Positions 26,508 through 34,495 of a stretch of DNA of 41,523 nt are shown here, one piece after another (position 1 is the first letter of the stretch; every line of letters begins with the position of its first letter). This DNA is from Eubacteriales Family XIII. Incertae Sedis bacterium (GTDB lineage Bacteria > Bacillota > Clostridia > Peptostreptococcales > Anaerovoracaceae). A program made the position numbers and the translations under genes. Under the pieces are notes generated by a model that was not told the origin of the DNA, did not search any database, and was given only the letters and a program-made list of their open reading frames with translations. The stretch covers positions 1 through 41,523 of the forward strand of contig JAISED010000006.1 in NCBI GenBank assembly GCA_031264295.1, read 5' to 3'.

Positions 26508-27134
26508 ATGAAGAGTAAGAAATTATTGGTGTTGTTCCTGATGCTATGCATGGCGGTTCTCACATTGGCGGCTTGCAGTGGAAACGGCGATAGCGACGAC
26601 GGTGATACAGGCGAGCCCTCAAGCGCCGAAGACGGCGGCGGCGACGTCGGTCCCGGCGGTGTAGCCGGTTTTGAAGAGTTCCCCATCGGCGACGATCAGC
26701 AGCTTGGCCCCCTCAATGTGGCAGGCGTCTATTTCCAGCCTGTTGATATGGAACCTGCCGGCATGGGTCTTGCGGCCGCCGACTCTGATTTCCATATTGA
26801 GGCTGATATCTCGGCTGCCGAAGGCAACAACCTCGGTTACGGCGTGGGCGACTTTGTACCGTGGCTTAAGGTCGACTACGAGATAGAGGATTCCAGCGGC
26901 GAACTCGCAGGCGAAGGCACCTTCATGCCCATGAGCGCCAGCGACGGTCCCCACTACGGCGCCAATATCGCTCTGCCCGATGCAGGCACATACACCGTGC
27001 GTTTCCTGATCACAAGTCCCGAGTCGCAGGGTTATCTCCTGCATACAGACGATGTGACCGGCGTTACCGGCAGGTTCTGGAACGAGCCGCTTGTCGCCGA
27101 ATGGGAGTTCAACTATACGCCGAGAGAATGGTAG
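26508..27134 (+). CDS. P19/Tp34-family iron-binding lipoprotein
   Basis: This 208-residue protein starts with a lipoprotein signal (lipobox LAAC, Cys23) and an acidic glycine-rich linker. The mature domain (about 55-208) matches the P19/Tp34 (PF10634) family: GPLNVAGVYFQPVDMEP, DFHIEADISA, GDFVPWLKVDYEI, FMPMSASDGPHYGANI and AGTYTVRFLI. The His and Met residues in these segments correspond to the copper/iron site of P19. In Campylobacter, P19 is needed for growth at low iron and works with the FTR1 protein. Here, anchored to the outside of the membrane, it should hand iron to the permease upstream. Ribosome site: ATGGAGGAAG. Confidence 0.92.
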   Translation: MKSKKLLVLFLMLCMAVLTLAACSGNGDSDDGDTGEPSSAEDGGGDVGPGGVAGFEEFPIGDDQQLGPLNVAGVYFQPVDMEPAGMGLAAADSDFHIEADISAAEGNNLGYGVGDFVPWLKVDYEIEDSSGELAGEGTFMPMSASDGPHYGANIALPDAGTYTVRFLITSPESQGYLLHTDDVTGVTGRFWNEPLVAEWEFNYTPREW

Positions 27135-27144
27135 ATCACGCTTA

Positions 27145-27221
27145 CGGTAACGGGCGGTAAACCTGCAAACCGGTAACAGGCGGTAAACCTGCAAACCGGC
27201 AACGGGCGGTAAAACGCTAAC
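27145..27221 (+). repeat. 26-bp tandem repeat, almost three copies, P19/DUF2318 junction
   Basis: Copies at 27145-27170, 27171-27196 and (partly diverged) 27197-27221 share the core GGTAACGGGCGGTAAACCTG. The unit is unrelated in sequence to the repeats at the other junctions of the operon and is not a multiple of three. Confidence 0.8.
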
Positions 27222-27376
27222 TTGCGGCGCCGCTAACGCATTCTGATGAACCGAAACTAACGCGCCCCTACGCGGAACAGCTATCCTGCGCAGACTCAGT
27301 CTCGCAGGCGCTTCCCCGTCGGGGGCGTTTGTGACGTTTATAATTACATTGATTAAGTTTCCTAAAGAAGGTACAC

Positions 27377-28627
27377 ATGCTGAAATATTTGATTCTGACA
27401 ATAGAAAACTCAATGGCGACGGCCATATTGGCTGTTTTGCTCCTTATCGCCGCCGGCGCCTGCGGACGCCGCGGGCGCAAGCTCTGGGCGGAGTGGGGCT
27501 TACTGGCCGGCGCAGGCTTATCCATAATAATCGCGCTCATACTGCACATGACCATCATTATCAAGCGTGAATTCTTTATACTCGGCGTACTGAGCGTTTC
27601 GATCATTGCCGGAATCATCTATATCGCCTTATATTGGGGATTTATGAGCAAGAAGGCGCCTTCCATCCACAAGGCCGCCCTTAAGATTTTCGAAGCTCTG
27701 CTTCCTGCTTCGTTATTTGTATATTGCCTCCCTGTTATACTGCTTTATCCCTCGCAATTCCTTCTCGCAGGCGAGAGCATTTTCAGCACCGACTTCCTTT
27801 TCAAGTCCATTGGCTTTGCGGGAGGCGTCATAATCGTCGTCTGCACTGCGCTCTCGCTTTTCAGGGTTCGCACCGGAATCCCCGACAGGCTCTTTAGGGT
27901 CTTGCTTACCCTCAGCCTTGCGGTGAATATCGTGGATCAAATCTCCACTATAACTCAGATTTTACTTGCGAGACGTATCATCCCCATGTCAAAGGGCGTG
28001 TTCAATTTTGTAACTTTCACCTCAAACTATGATTATCTTTTCCTTTATCTTATTATGGCCGTCACCTTGGTATTGCCGTTTCTGCTCTGGCTGGGGAATC
28101 TTCGTCCGAAAGGCGAGTGGTCAAATCCTGCGCAATACAGAAAGCTCAGAGCCGCATCCCTGCGCATACGCCGCTGGAGCGTCGTGATCCTTGTTTGCTA
28201 TGCCCTGTGCGTATTCAGTCTGACTGCGGTCAAGGCCTATGATCAGCGCGAGGTCACGCTATCCCCGGCTGAACCCATGACCATAATCGGCAATATGATT
28301 GAGATACCCGTTGAGAACATCAACGACGGGCATCTGCACCGCTTCGCCTATACGGGTTCTGAAAACGTGGAGGTGCGTTTCATCGTGATAAAGAAAAATG
28401 AATCGTCTTGGGGAGTGGGACTCGACGCCTGTGATATATGCGGCGCGACGGGCTATTACGAACGCGACGACGAGGTTATCTGCAAGCTCTGCGACGTGGT
28501 TATGAATAAGGCTACGATTGGCTTTAAAGGCGGCTGCAATCCCGTCCCCCTAGCCTTCACTATTGACGGGGGCAAAATGCTGGTGAACACTGCGGATCTC
28601 GACGCTGAGCAGCGCAGGTTTAAATAG
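27377..28627 (+). CDS. DUF2318-containing multi-pass membrane protein (Cj1660-like)
   Basis: This 416-residue protein has about seven or eight predicted membrane helices (about 1-300) and a C-terminal extracytoplasmic DUF2318 domain. That domain carries two CxxC pairs (CDIC at 352-355, CKLC at 369-372) and a closing GGCNPVPL segment. The cysteines could hold a heme or Fe-S type redox centre or a metal; the cofactor is not known to me. In Campylobacter the homologue lies between p19 and the ABC permease genes, as here. A role in electron transfer to iron during uptake is plausible. The ribosome site AAGAAGG precedes ATG 27377. Confidence 0.85.
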   Translation: MLKYLILTIENSMATAILAVLLLIAAGACGRRGRKLWAEWGLLAGAGLSIIIALILHMTIIIKREFFILGVLSVSIIAGIIYIALYWGFMSKKAPSIHKAALKIFEALLPASLFVYCLPVILLYPSQFLLAGESIFSTDFLFKSIGFAGGVIIVVCTALSLFRVRTGIPDRLFRVLLTLSLAVNIVDQISTITQILLARRIIPMSKGVFNFVTFTSNYDYLFLYLIMAVTLVLPFLLWLGNLRPKGEWSNPAQYRKLRAASLRIRRWSVVILVCYALCVFSLTAVKAYDQREVTLSPAEPMTIIGNMIEIPVENINDGHLHRFAYTGSENVEVRFIVIKKNESSWGVGLDACDICGATGYYERDDEVICKLCDVVMNKATIGFKGGCNPVPLAFTIDGGKMLVNTADLDAEQRRFK

Positions 28628-28631
28628 GCGC

Positions 28632-28769
28632 GCGGCGGTTCTAACGTCCGGCGGCGGTTGCTGCACTAGCGAAGGTTCTAACGTCCGGCGGCGCTTGCTA
28701 CACTAGCGGCGGTTCTAACGTCCGGCGGCGCTTGCTATACGAGCGGCAGTTCTAACGTCCGGCAGCGCC
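28632..28769 (+). repeat. 37-bp tandem repeat, 3.7 copies, DUF2318/permease junction
   Basis: Full copies lie at 28632-28668, 28669-28705 and 28706-28742, and a partial copy runs to about 28769. The shared core is GGTTCTAACGTCCGGCGGCG. The partial copy ends just before the ribosome site (AGGAGG) of the next gene. There are no spacers between copies, so this is not a CRISPR array. Confidence 0.88.
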
Positions 28770-28795
28770 TTTACTTATAGGAGGATAAAGATTAT

Positions 28796-30088
28796 ATGTT
28801 TTTTAGATTGGTCAAGGGCGCCTTATTCAGGCAAAAGGGCAAGATGCTGATGGTCGCGTTTACTATCGCGCTTGGCGCGTCGCTTGCCACTGCCATGTTG
28901 AATGTAATGCTTGACGTGGGAGATAAGGTTAACCGCGAACTCAAGACATACGGCGCGAATATTAACGTTATACCCAAGGAAGCGTCCTTACTGGGCGAGC
29001 TTTACGATGTGGACGACGACTCCGGTCTGACGGAACACTATCTGAACGAATCAGAGCTGGGAAGTCTCAAGACGATCTTCTGGGCTTTCAATATAGTTGA
29101 TTTTACGCCCTACCTCAACGCGCGCATCAACGTCAACAGCCGCTCCGGCGGTGAAACCGGCGTCAATCTCGTCGGCGCGTGGTTTGACAAACATATGGAT
29201 CTCCCAACAGGCGAGTCCCTCGACACGGGTATGCGCAATATGAAGAATTGGTGGGATGTGGAAGGTTCATGGATAAGCGACGACGACGCGGATTCCGCTA
29301 TGGTCGGCGGCATTCTGGCCGAACGCATGGGCTTAGGCGTGGGCGACACGATATCCGTCAGCATTGCCGGTCGATTGCAGGATCTGAATGTGAGGGGGAT
29401 TTTCAACTCCGGCAGTGACGAGGATGAACGCGTTTATGTGCCTCTCGCCCTTGCGCAGTCCCTGATCGGTAAGCAGGGTTCCGTGAGCAGCATTGAGGTG
29501 AGTGCCCTCACCACCCCCGACAATGAGCTTTCGCGCCGTGCCGCGCAGAATCCTAACAGCCTTTCCGTTAAGGAGTGGGAAACGTGGTACTGCACGGCCT
29601 ATGTCAGCGCCATATGTTATCAGATAGATGAGGTGCTTACCGGCTCTGTGGCGAAGCCCATCAGACAGGTGGCTGAATCCGAAGGCGCTATTTTGGAAAA
29701 GACCCAACTGCTGATGTTGTTGATCACTGTGCTGAGCCTGATCGGTTCCGCTCTCGGCATATCGAATCTCGTCACCGCCGGGGTAATGGAACGAAGCCGC
29801 GAGATAGGGCTGTTGAAAGCCCTCGGCGCAGACAATGCGCCTGTATCATTTCTGGTGCTCGCCGAGATTCTCATAACCGGCGTCATAGGCGGCGTCGCAG
29901 GCTACTTCGCTGGGCTCGGTTTCGCCCAGATAATAGGGCACAGCGTATTCGGTTCTGCTATCGCGATCAAACCTATGGTCATACCTATTGTGGCTATATT
30001 GGTATTTATTGTGACTGTGGCGGGCAGTCTCCCGTCAATACGGCTGATGTTGTCGCTCCGGCCTGCCGAAGTACTCCATGGGAGATAG
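28796..30088 (+). CDS. FtsX-type ABC transporter permease, first subunit
   Basis: This 430-residue protein has the MacB/FtsX permease plan: one N-terminal membrane helix (about 18-40), a large extracytoplasmic domain (about 45-300), and three C-terminal helices. It includes the characteristic cytoplasmic loop MERSREIGLLKALGA that contacts the ATPase. It corresponds to Cj1661 of the FTR1-P19 cluster. With the second permease and the ATPase it should form a mechanotransmission-type ABC complex rather than a classical importer. Its function in iron uptake is not established. A strong ribosome site (TAGGAGG) precedes the ATG. Confidence 0.9.
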   Translation: MFFRLVKGALFRQKGKMLMVAFTIALGASLATAMLNVMLDVGDKVNRELKTYGANINVIPKEASLLGELYDVDDDSGLTEHYLNESELGSLKTIFWAFNIVDFTPYLNARINVNSRSGGETGVNLVGAWFDKHMDLPTGESLDTGMRNMKNWWDVEGSWISDDDADSAMVGGILAERMGLGVGDTISVSIAGRLQDLNVRGIFNSGSDEDERVYVPLALAQSLIGKQGSVSSIEVSALTTPDNELSRRAAQNPNSLSVKEWETWYCTAYVSAICYQIDEVLTGSVAKPIRQVAESEGAILEKTQLLMLLITVLSLIGSALGISNLVTAGVMERSREIGLLKALGADNAPVSFLVLAEILITGVIGGVAGYFAGLGFAQIIGHSVFGSAIAIKPMVIPIVAILVFIVTVAGSLPSIRLMLSLRPAEVLHGR

Positions 30089-30156
30089 GCAGCCTGGACG
30101 TAAACTGCCGTTACAAGCCGCGAAAGTCCCGCGTTGATGATAGAAAAGGTGTTTAA

Positions 30157-31293
30157 ATGACCAAGCAATCCATGTATTTCAAGATGATTACCAGCTCACT
30201 CCTGCGGAGGCGTTCCCGTATGTTCGTCGCTCTCCTGGCTGTTGCAGTGGGCGCTACTATACTATCGGGTCTCGTCACGATATATTACGATATTCCGCGG
30301 CAAATGGGGCAGGAATTTCGCTCTTACGGGGCGAACTTCATACTTACCGCCGCGAACGGCGCGGAGGGTGTCAGCGAGGACGCCTTCTTAAGTTCGACTG
30401 CCCTCATCCCCTCTGAAAAAATCGTTGGAATCGCACCCTATCGTTACGAAACTGTAAAGATCAATGAGCAGCCCTTCATGGCGGCCGGCGTTGACCTCGA
30501 AGGCGCCCGCAAAGCCAGTCCCTACTGGTTTGTCTCCGGCGAATGGCCGGACGCCGCAGGTTCTGTGCTCATCGGTCAGGAAGTGGCAGACATGATCCAC
30601 TTGCTCCCCGGAAGCCGATTCACGATGACGGGAACAGGCCTTGACGGCGAGAGCTTTAGTCATGATTTTAATGTTTCGGGAATCGTTCAGACTGGCGGCG
30701 CCGAAGAGGCGTTTATCTTCATGTCACTAAACGACTTCTCCGGCGCGATAGGCGAGAGAGCGGATTATGATGTAGTCGAATGCAGTATTTCCGCATCTGA
30801 GCAGGAGCTTGAGGCGATAGGCGCCGTTATCAGTGAAAATGTAGCCGATGTGACGCCCCGCCTCGTTAAACGCGTTACGCAGTCGGAGGGTATTGTGCTC
30901 ACGAAGCTGCAGGCTTTGGTGTTCCTCGTGACAGCGGTTGTTCTGGCTCTCACGATGATCTGCGTCGCCACGACGATGATGGCCGTTGTTACTGAGCGGC
31001 GCAGGGAAATCGGGCTGAAAAAAGCCCTGGGCGCGTCCGACAGGGGCATTGTGATGGAATTCTTGGGGGAGGGACTCGCCCTGGGCTGTCTCGGCGGCAT
31101 CCTCGGCGTATTTCTCGGATTTGGATTCGCCCAACTCATAGGCGTGAATGTATTCAACCGCTCCATCTCATTCCAGCCCCTCATCGTTCCGTTTACACTT
31201 ATTGCGTCAATCGTAGCTACAGGAGCGGCCTGTTTGATACCGGTAAGGAGCGCTACAGACGTTGATCCGGCTATAGTGCTGCGGGGCGAGTAG
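30157..31293 (+). CDS. FtsX-type ABC transporter permease, second subunit
   Basis: This 378-residue protein has the same layout as the upstream permease: N-terminal helix (about 18-42), extracytoplasmic domain (about 45-250), and three C-terminal helices with the loop TERRREIGLKKALGASD. It is shorter and only distantly similar to the first subunit, so the transporter is probably a heterodimer. It corresponds to Cj1662. The 68-base gap before it is the only operon junction here without an obvious tandem repeat. It is followed by a 38-bp repeat array that leads into the ATPase gene. Confidence 0.9.
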   Translation: MTKQSMYFKMITSSLLRRRSRMFVALLAVAVGATILSGLVTIYYDIPRQMGQEFRSYGANFILTAANGAEGVSEDAFLSSTALIPSEKIVGIAPYRYETVKINEQPFMAAGVDLEGARKASPYWFVSGEWPDAAGSVLIGQEVADMIHLLPGSRFTMTGTGLDGESFSHDFNVSGIVQTGGAEEAFIFMSLNDFSGAIGERADYDVVECSISASEQELEAIGAVISENVADVTPRLVKRVTQSEGIVLTKLQALVFLVTAVVLALTMICVATTMMAVVTERRREIGLKKALGASDRGIVMEFLGEGLALGCLGGILGVFLGFGFAQLIGVNVFNRSISFQPLIVPFTLIASIVATGAACLIPVRSATDVDPAIVLRGE

Positions 31294-31334
31294 CCTTGCG
31301 GCGGGATTTGAATGCGGCGCTAGCGGAATTAATT

Positions 31335-31485
31335 GCGAACGGGTGGCTCGCGGCGGCGAATGAATATAACTGCGGAGCGGGTGGCTCGCGGCGGCGAATG
31401 AATATAACTGCGGAGCGGATGGCTCGCGGCGGCGAATGAATATAACTGCGGAGCGGATGGCTCGCGGCGTTGGAGGAATATAATG
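31335..31485 (+). repeat. 38-bp tandem repeat, four copies, permease/ATPase junction
   Basis: Copies lie at 31335-31371, 31372-31409, 31410-31447 and 31448-31485, with the core GGCTCGCGGCGGCGAATGAA. In the last copy GGCGAATGAATATAACT is replaced by TTGGAGGAATATAATG, the functional ribosome site and start codon of the ATPase gene. The earlier copies therefore look like inert duplicates of the translation start. Confidence 0.88.
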
Positions 31486-32247
31486 GATTTACTAGAAATT
31501 AAAGGCATCTCAAAGATATACGGTTCTGTTAAGGCCCTGCAGAATATTGACCTGACGGTCAAACAGGGCGAATGGCTGGCAATAATGGGTCCCTCCGGGT
31601 CGGGCAAAACCACGATGATGAATATCATCGGTTGTATGGATAAGCCCACAGAGGGTTCGGTCATTCTTGACGGTACGGATATTTCCAAGGAGAATGCCAA
31701 GAACCTTACCGCCGTAAGACGTGAAAAGATCGGTCTGATATTTCAACAATTTCACCTGATCAATTACCTTACAGCGGTGGAAAATGTAATGGTGGCTCAG
31801 TATTATCATAGTATGCCGGATGAGGCGGAGGCTCTGCGCGCTCTGGAACGCGTCGGTCTCCTGGCCAGAGCGAAACATCTGCCCAGCCAGCTTTCCGGCG
31901 GCGAGCAGCAACGGGTTTGCATCGCCCGCGCACTGATCAACTACCCCATGCTGGTGCTGGCCGACGAACCTACCGGCAATCTCGACGAAGCGAATGAAAA
32001 CATCGTTCTTGATATTTTCAAGCAACTGCATAAAGACGGCGTAACCATCGTGGTCGTTACTCACGATCCGGAGGTCGCTGATGAAGCTGAAAGAACCGTA
32101 GTTTTGGAACACGGGCGCATTGCCCGTATAGTGTATAATGACGCCGGTGACGATACCGGCAAGCGTGCCGACAAAGACGCCGGTGACGATACCGGCAAGC
32201 GTGCCGACGCCGATGCGGCTCTCAGTGATGATAGGAGTATTGTATGA
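31483..32247 (+). CDS. ABC transporter ATP-binding protein (MacB/LolD type)
   Basis: This 254-residue ATPase has Walker A GPSGSGKT (36-43), Q-loop FQQFHL, signature LSGGEQQR, Walker B LVLADEPTGNLD and the H-loop histidine in VVTHD. It is most like ATPases that serve FtsX/MacB permeases and corresponds to Cj1663. The C-terminal tail (about 218-254) is unusual: two copies of DAGDDTGKRAD encoded by a 36-bp DNA repeat, followed by an acidic end. The tail is probably a late addition from repeat expansion. Its stop overlaps the start of the FMN-binding lipoprotein gene. Confidence 0.93.
   Translation: MDLLEIKGISKIYGSVKALQNIDLTVKQGEWLAIMGPSGSGKTTMMNIIGCMDKPTEGSVILDGTDISKENAKNLTAVRREKIGLIFQQFHLINYLTAVENVMVAQYYHSMPDEAEALRALERVGLLARAKHLPSQLSGGEQQRVCIARALINYPMLVLADEPTGNLDEANENIVLDIFKQLHKDGVTIVVVTHDPEVADEAERTVVLEHGRIARIVYNDAGDDTGKRADKDAGDDTGKRADADAALSDDRSIV
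32140..32211 (+). repeat. 36-bp in-frame tandem repeat at the end of the ATPase gene
   Basis: Two copies (32140-32175 and 32176-32211) of a unit starting GACGCCGGTGACGATACCGG encode the repeated tail of the ATPase. Unlike the junction repeats of 19, 26, 37 and 38 bases, this unit is a multiple of three, as needed to keep the frame. Confidence 0.85.
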
Positions 32248-32666
32248 AGCAATTTTTAGGTTTTAAGAGCCTTCTGCCAATTTTATTCGTGCTAATCCTG
32301 CTGTCCGGGTGCGGTTCGCCCGTCTACATCGACGGCGCCTACACAGGCGTCAGCAGCGCGGACGACGACGGCGCTTACGCCGAAGTGAATATAACTGTGG
32401 AAGACGGCAAAATAAGTTCATGCGATTATGTCACCATCCAGAGCGACGGCGCCGTCAAAGACGCTGACTATGGCAAGATAAACGGAGAGGTGTCCAATCA
32501 GGATTACTACAACAAAGCTCAGCTCGCCGTCGCGGCAATGGGTCAGTACGCGCGCGATCTCGTGGACATGGGTGACATTTCAGACGTCGATGTTGTAACG
32601 GGCGCAACCATCGCGTATGACCAGTTCCGTGAAGCTGTGGCTGATGCTTTGGCTGACGCCCGCTAG
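32244..32666 (+). CDS. FMN-binding-domain lipoprotein, probably flavinylated
   Basis: This 140-residue protein has a lipoprotein signal (LSGC, Cys23) and a small FMN-binding domain (PF04205 type: DGAYTGVSSADDDGAY, VNITVEDGKI). The segment D116-V-V-T-G-A-T122 fits the flavinylation motif Dxx(S/T)GA(T/S), in which ApbE links FMN to the last Thr or Ser. It overlaps the ATPase gene by 4 bases and ends the iron operon. It replaces the thioredoxin-like proteins of the Campylobacter cluster, so it may supply electrons outside the membrane for ferric iron reduction, perhaps through the DUF2318 protein. This role is inference. A fragment related to this gene occurs at 40278-40447. Confidence 0.88.
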   Translation: MKQFLGFKSLLPILFVLILLSGCGSPVYIDGAYTGVSSADDDGAYAEVNITVEDGKISSCDYVTIQSDGAVKDADYGKINGEVSNQDYYNKAQLAVAAMGQYARDLVDMGDISDVDVVTGATIAYDQFREAVADALADAR

Positions 32667-32759
32667 AATTTCATATGGCGGGTATCCATTGCGGCAGTTT
32701 TGTTAAAGTCGCGTCCACTGTGGAACTTACTTTACGAATTTACTCGCGATCAGTTGCGG

Positions 32760-32790
32760 ACAGTTGCCGTAATTTTATTACGGCAACTGT
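32760..32790. repeat. 13-bp perfect inverted repeat at the AAA ATPase promoter
   Basis: ACAGTTGCCGTAA (32760-32772) pairs exactly with TTACGGCAACTGT (32778-32790) around TTTTA. It could be the terminator of the iron operon, although no T-run follows, or an operator, because its end touches the -35 box of the next promoter. Confidence 0.6.
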
Positions 32791-32818
32791 TGACTTGGCG
32801 TTTCCCCACGGGTATAAT
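32790..32818 (+). promoter_or_regulatory. strong predicted promoter of the AAA ATPase gene
   Basis: TTGACT (32790-32795), a 17-base spacer, and a perfect TATAAT (32813-32818), 24 bases before the ATG. The -35 box begins at the last base of a 13-bp inverted repeat, which suggests repression of this gene by a bound protein. Confidence 0.75.
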
Positions 32819-32841
32819 AGCATTGAAAGAAGGTGAACGCC

Positions 32842-33939
32842 ATGTTAAAAGCATTTGAGGTCACAGGCTTTAAAAACTTTGAAAATACAATTAGTTTTGA
32901 TTTCTCTGATGTACGCGATTATAAATTCAATGACTTCTGTATTACAAGAGATCTGCTCGGTAAGATCATAGTCTACGGCAAAAATTCTGTTGGTAAGTCC
33001 AATCTGGGTTTGGCGCTTTTTGATATAGTTTCCCATCTTACAACAAACAATATTACGCCGGATTTATACAACTATTATCTAAATGTCAACAATGAAGTCG
33101 GATACGCAGAGTTTCACTATATATTTACCTTCGAAAGCGGTGATGTAGATTATCTTTATTGCAAAAATGAAAAACAGATACTTGTTCGCGAAGCCGTTTC
33201 TATCAACGGCAAGCGCCTTTTCACTTACGATTACGAAAATAATCGCGGTGATCTATCCGGGCTTGACGCCTTGACGACAAGTTTGAATTTTTCTTTTCGC
33301 GGCAGTGACTCTATCCTGAAATACACCATTGCCAATTCAGCACTTCCGGACAATCATCCTCTTTACCTCATGCAACACTTCGTGTCTCATATGCTATGGT
33401 TCCGCAGCTTAGATGAAAACCGCTATATCGGTTACAGATCAAGCAGCGAAAATTACTTTGACTTCATCCTTGAAGAAGCCGCGCTGAAAGAGTTTGAATC
33501 CTTACTTCATAAAGCAGGAGTTAAAGAAAATCTTGTTGTTAAAAGAGACCATGATGGAATGCGCCGATTGTATTTTGATGCAAAAAGGCCATTGCCGTTT
33601 TTCAGAGCGGCATCTAATGGAACAAAGGCATTGTACACGTTTTTCTATTGGTATAAGACTGCTGCGGATGTTTCGCTTATGTTCATTGATGAGTTTGACG
33701 CATTTTATCATTATGAGTTGGCAGAAACGCTCGTTGACCTTCTGGAACATATGCCGAATTTACAGACCATTTTGACTTCCCATAATACGAACCTGCTCTC
33801 AAACCGCATCATGCGCCCTGATTGCTATTTTATCCTGACCGGAGATAAACTCACCTCTTTCGCCAATGCTACTGATCGGGAACTCAGGGAGGGACATAAT
33901 CTTGAAAAGCTCTATATTAGCGGTGAGTTCGATGGCTGA
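32842..33939 (+). CDS. AAA15/21-type ATPase, probable defence or toxin-like gene
   Basis: The start is set at ATG 32842, behind AAGAAGG with 8 bases of spacing, rather than the upstream GTG. The 365-residue protein is an OLD/ABC-like ATPase. The N-terminal strand LKAFEVTGFKNF and Walker A GKNSVGKSN (about 47-55) are followed by Walker B SLMFIDEFDAFYH and a C-terminal TSHNTNLLSN motif, as in COG1106. Such ATPases often form two-gene defence systems with an overlapping nuclease or Toprim partner. Here the overlapping downstream frame appears broken. The protein has a lower-GC composition than the iron operon. Its own promoter and operator-like palindrome support independent expression. An 81-bp copy of its middle lies at 38782-38862. 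Confidence 0.85.
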   Translation: MLKAFEVTGFKNFENTISFDFSDVRDYKFNDFCITRDLLGKIIVYGKNSVGKSNLGLALFDIVSHLTTNNITPDLYNYYLNVNNEVGYAEFHYIFTFESGDVDYLYCKNEKQILVREAVSINGKRLFTYDYENNRGDLSGLDALTTSLNFSFRGSDSILKYTIANSALPDNHPLYLMQHFVSHMLWFRSLDENRYIGYRSSSENYFDFILEEAALKEFESLLHKAGVKENLVVKRDHDGMRRLYFDAKRPLPFFRAASNGTKALYTFFYWYKTAADVSLMFIDEFDAFYHYELAETLVDLLEHMPNLQTILTSHNTNLLSNRIMRPDCYFILTGDKLTSFANATDRELREGHNLEKLYISGEFDG

Positions 33940-34140
33940 TAGAAAACGTAAGATCCTGGTTTCTATCACATGGCATCTATCCCGGATCCGAATTTTGATT
34001 CTTACTATGCAAATCTTGACGAATTGAACGCCGGAAAATACAAAACCCGCGTAAATCGGGAAAACCGTAATCGTGATTACCGCAAGGGGGCGGAAACTCA
34101 GGACGATCTCCGAAAACCTATAAACAAATCCTATCGTTAG
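33932..34140 (+). pseudogene. broken or very small partner gene behind the AAA ATPase
   Basis: An ATG at 33932 overlaps the ATPase stop, as expected for a coupled second gene, and reads MADRKRKILVSIT before stopping early (at 34025-34027). A second frame, open from 33952 with ATG at 33970, runs 56 codons to TAG 34138-34140 and has a polar, protein-like composition (PDPNFDSYYANLDELNAGKY). One frameshift near 33957-33970 would join the two into about 68 codons. The family is not recognised. Either the partner has decayed or a short protein starts at 33970. Confidence 0.4.
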
Positions 34141-34465
34141 CCTATTATCTGATCACTAATTATTCTGTAAAAGTAGAACAAATGTATTGAATGTTGTAAA
34201 ATTTTATTATACAATAATTTTATTGGAACGGTTGTATGATTTCTATATCAATTTCTATATCAATATTGATTTTTATTGACTTCGTGCGTTCATCTTATTA
34301 TTTGAGAACATCTACTTTCTATTTGTCAAATCCAAAACAATACTACTTCTGTTCCTTTAGGACTTCTAAAATTTACAAAGGCAGTTTTTCCAAAAGCGCA
34401 ATGAGATTACATGATAAACTATTACTTTTAAATGCATATTAGTTATTGCTGCTTACTTTAGTCAA
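34141..34465. other. AT-rich intergenic region
   Basis: This 325-base stretch is much more AT-rich than its surroundings and contains short repeats (ATTTCTATATCA twice near 34240) and the sequence GGACTTCTAAAA (34360-34371), which occurs at other gene borders in the window. The only open frame (34236-34442) has low-complexity content and no ribosome site and is not considered a gene. Confidence 0.5.
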
Positions 34466-34495
34466 ATGTCCGAAGAAATGGGAGGCGGATTTGAA

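Noticed and set aside
27300..27330. GC-rich hairpin before the DUF2318 gene as a terminator
   Set aside because: The stem is short and imperfect and no T-run follows; gene order supports read-through.
26619..27413. 264-codon minus-strand frame opposite the P19 gene
   Set aside because: Antisense to a well-supported P19 lipoprotein gene and running through the non-coding 26-bp repeats.
28632..28769. 37-bp direct repeats as a possible CRISPR array
   Set aside because: Copies are directly adjacent with no unique spacers, there are no cas genes, and the array sits inside an operon spacer. The same holds for the 38-bp array at 31335-31485.
34236..34442. 68-codon open frame in the AT-rich gap
   Set aside because: Low-complexity start (alternating Ile and Ser), no ribosome site, no similarity recognised.
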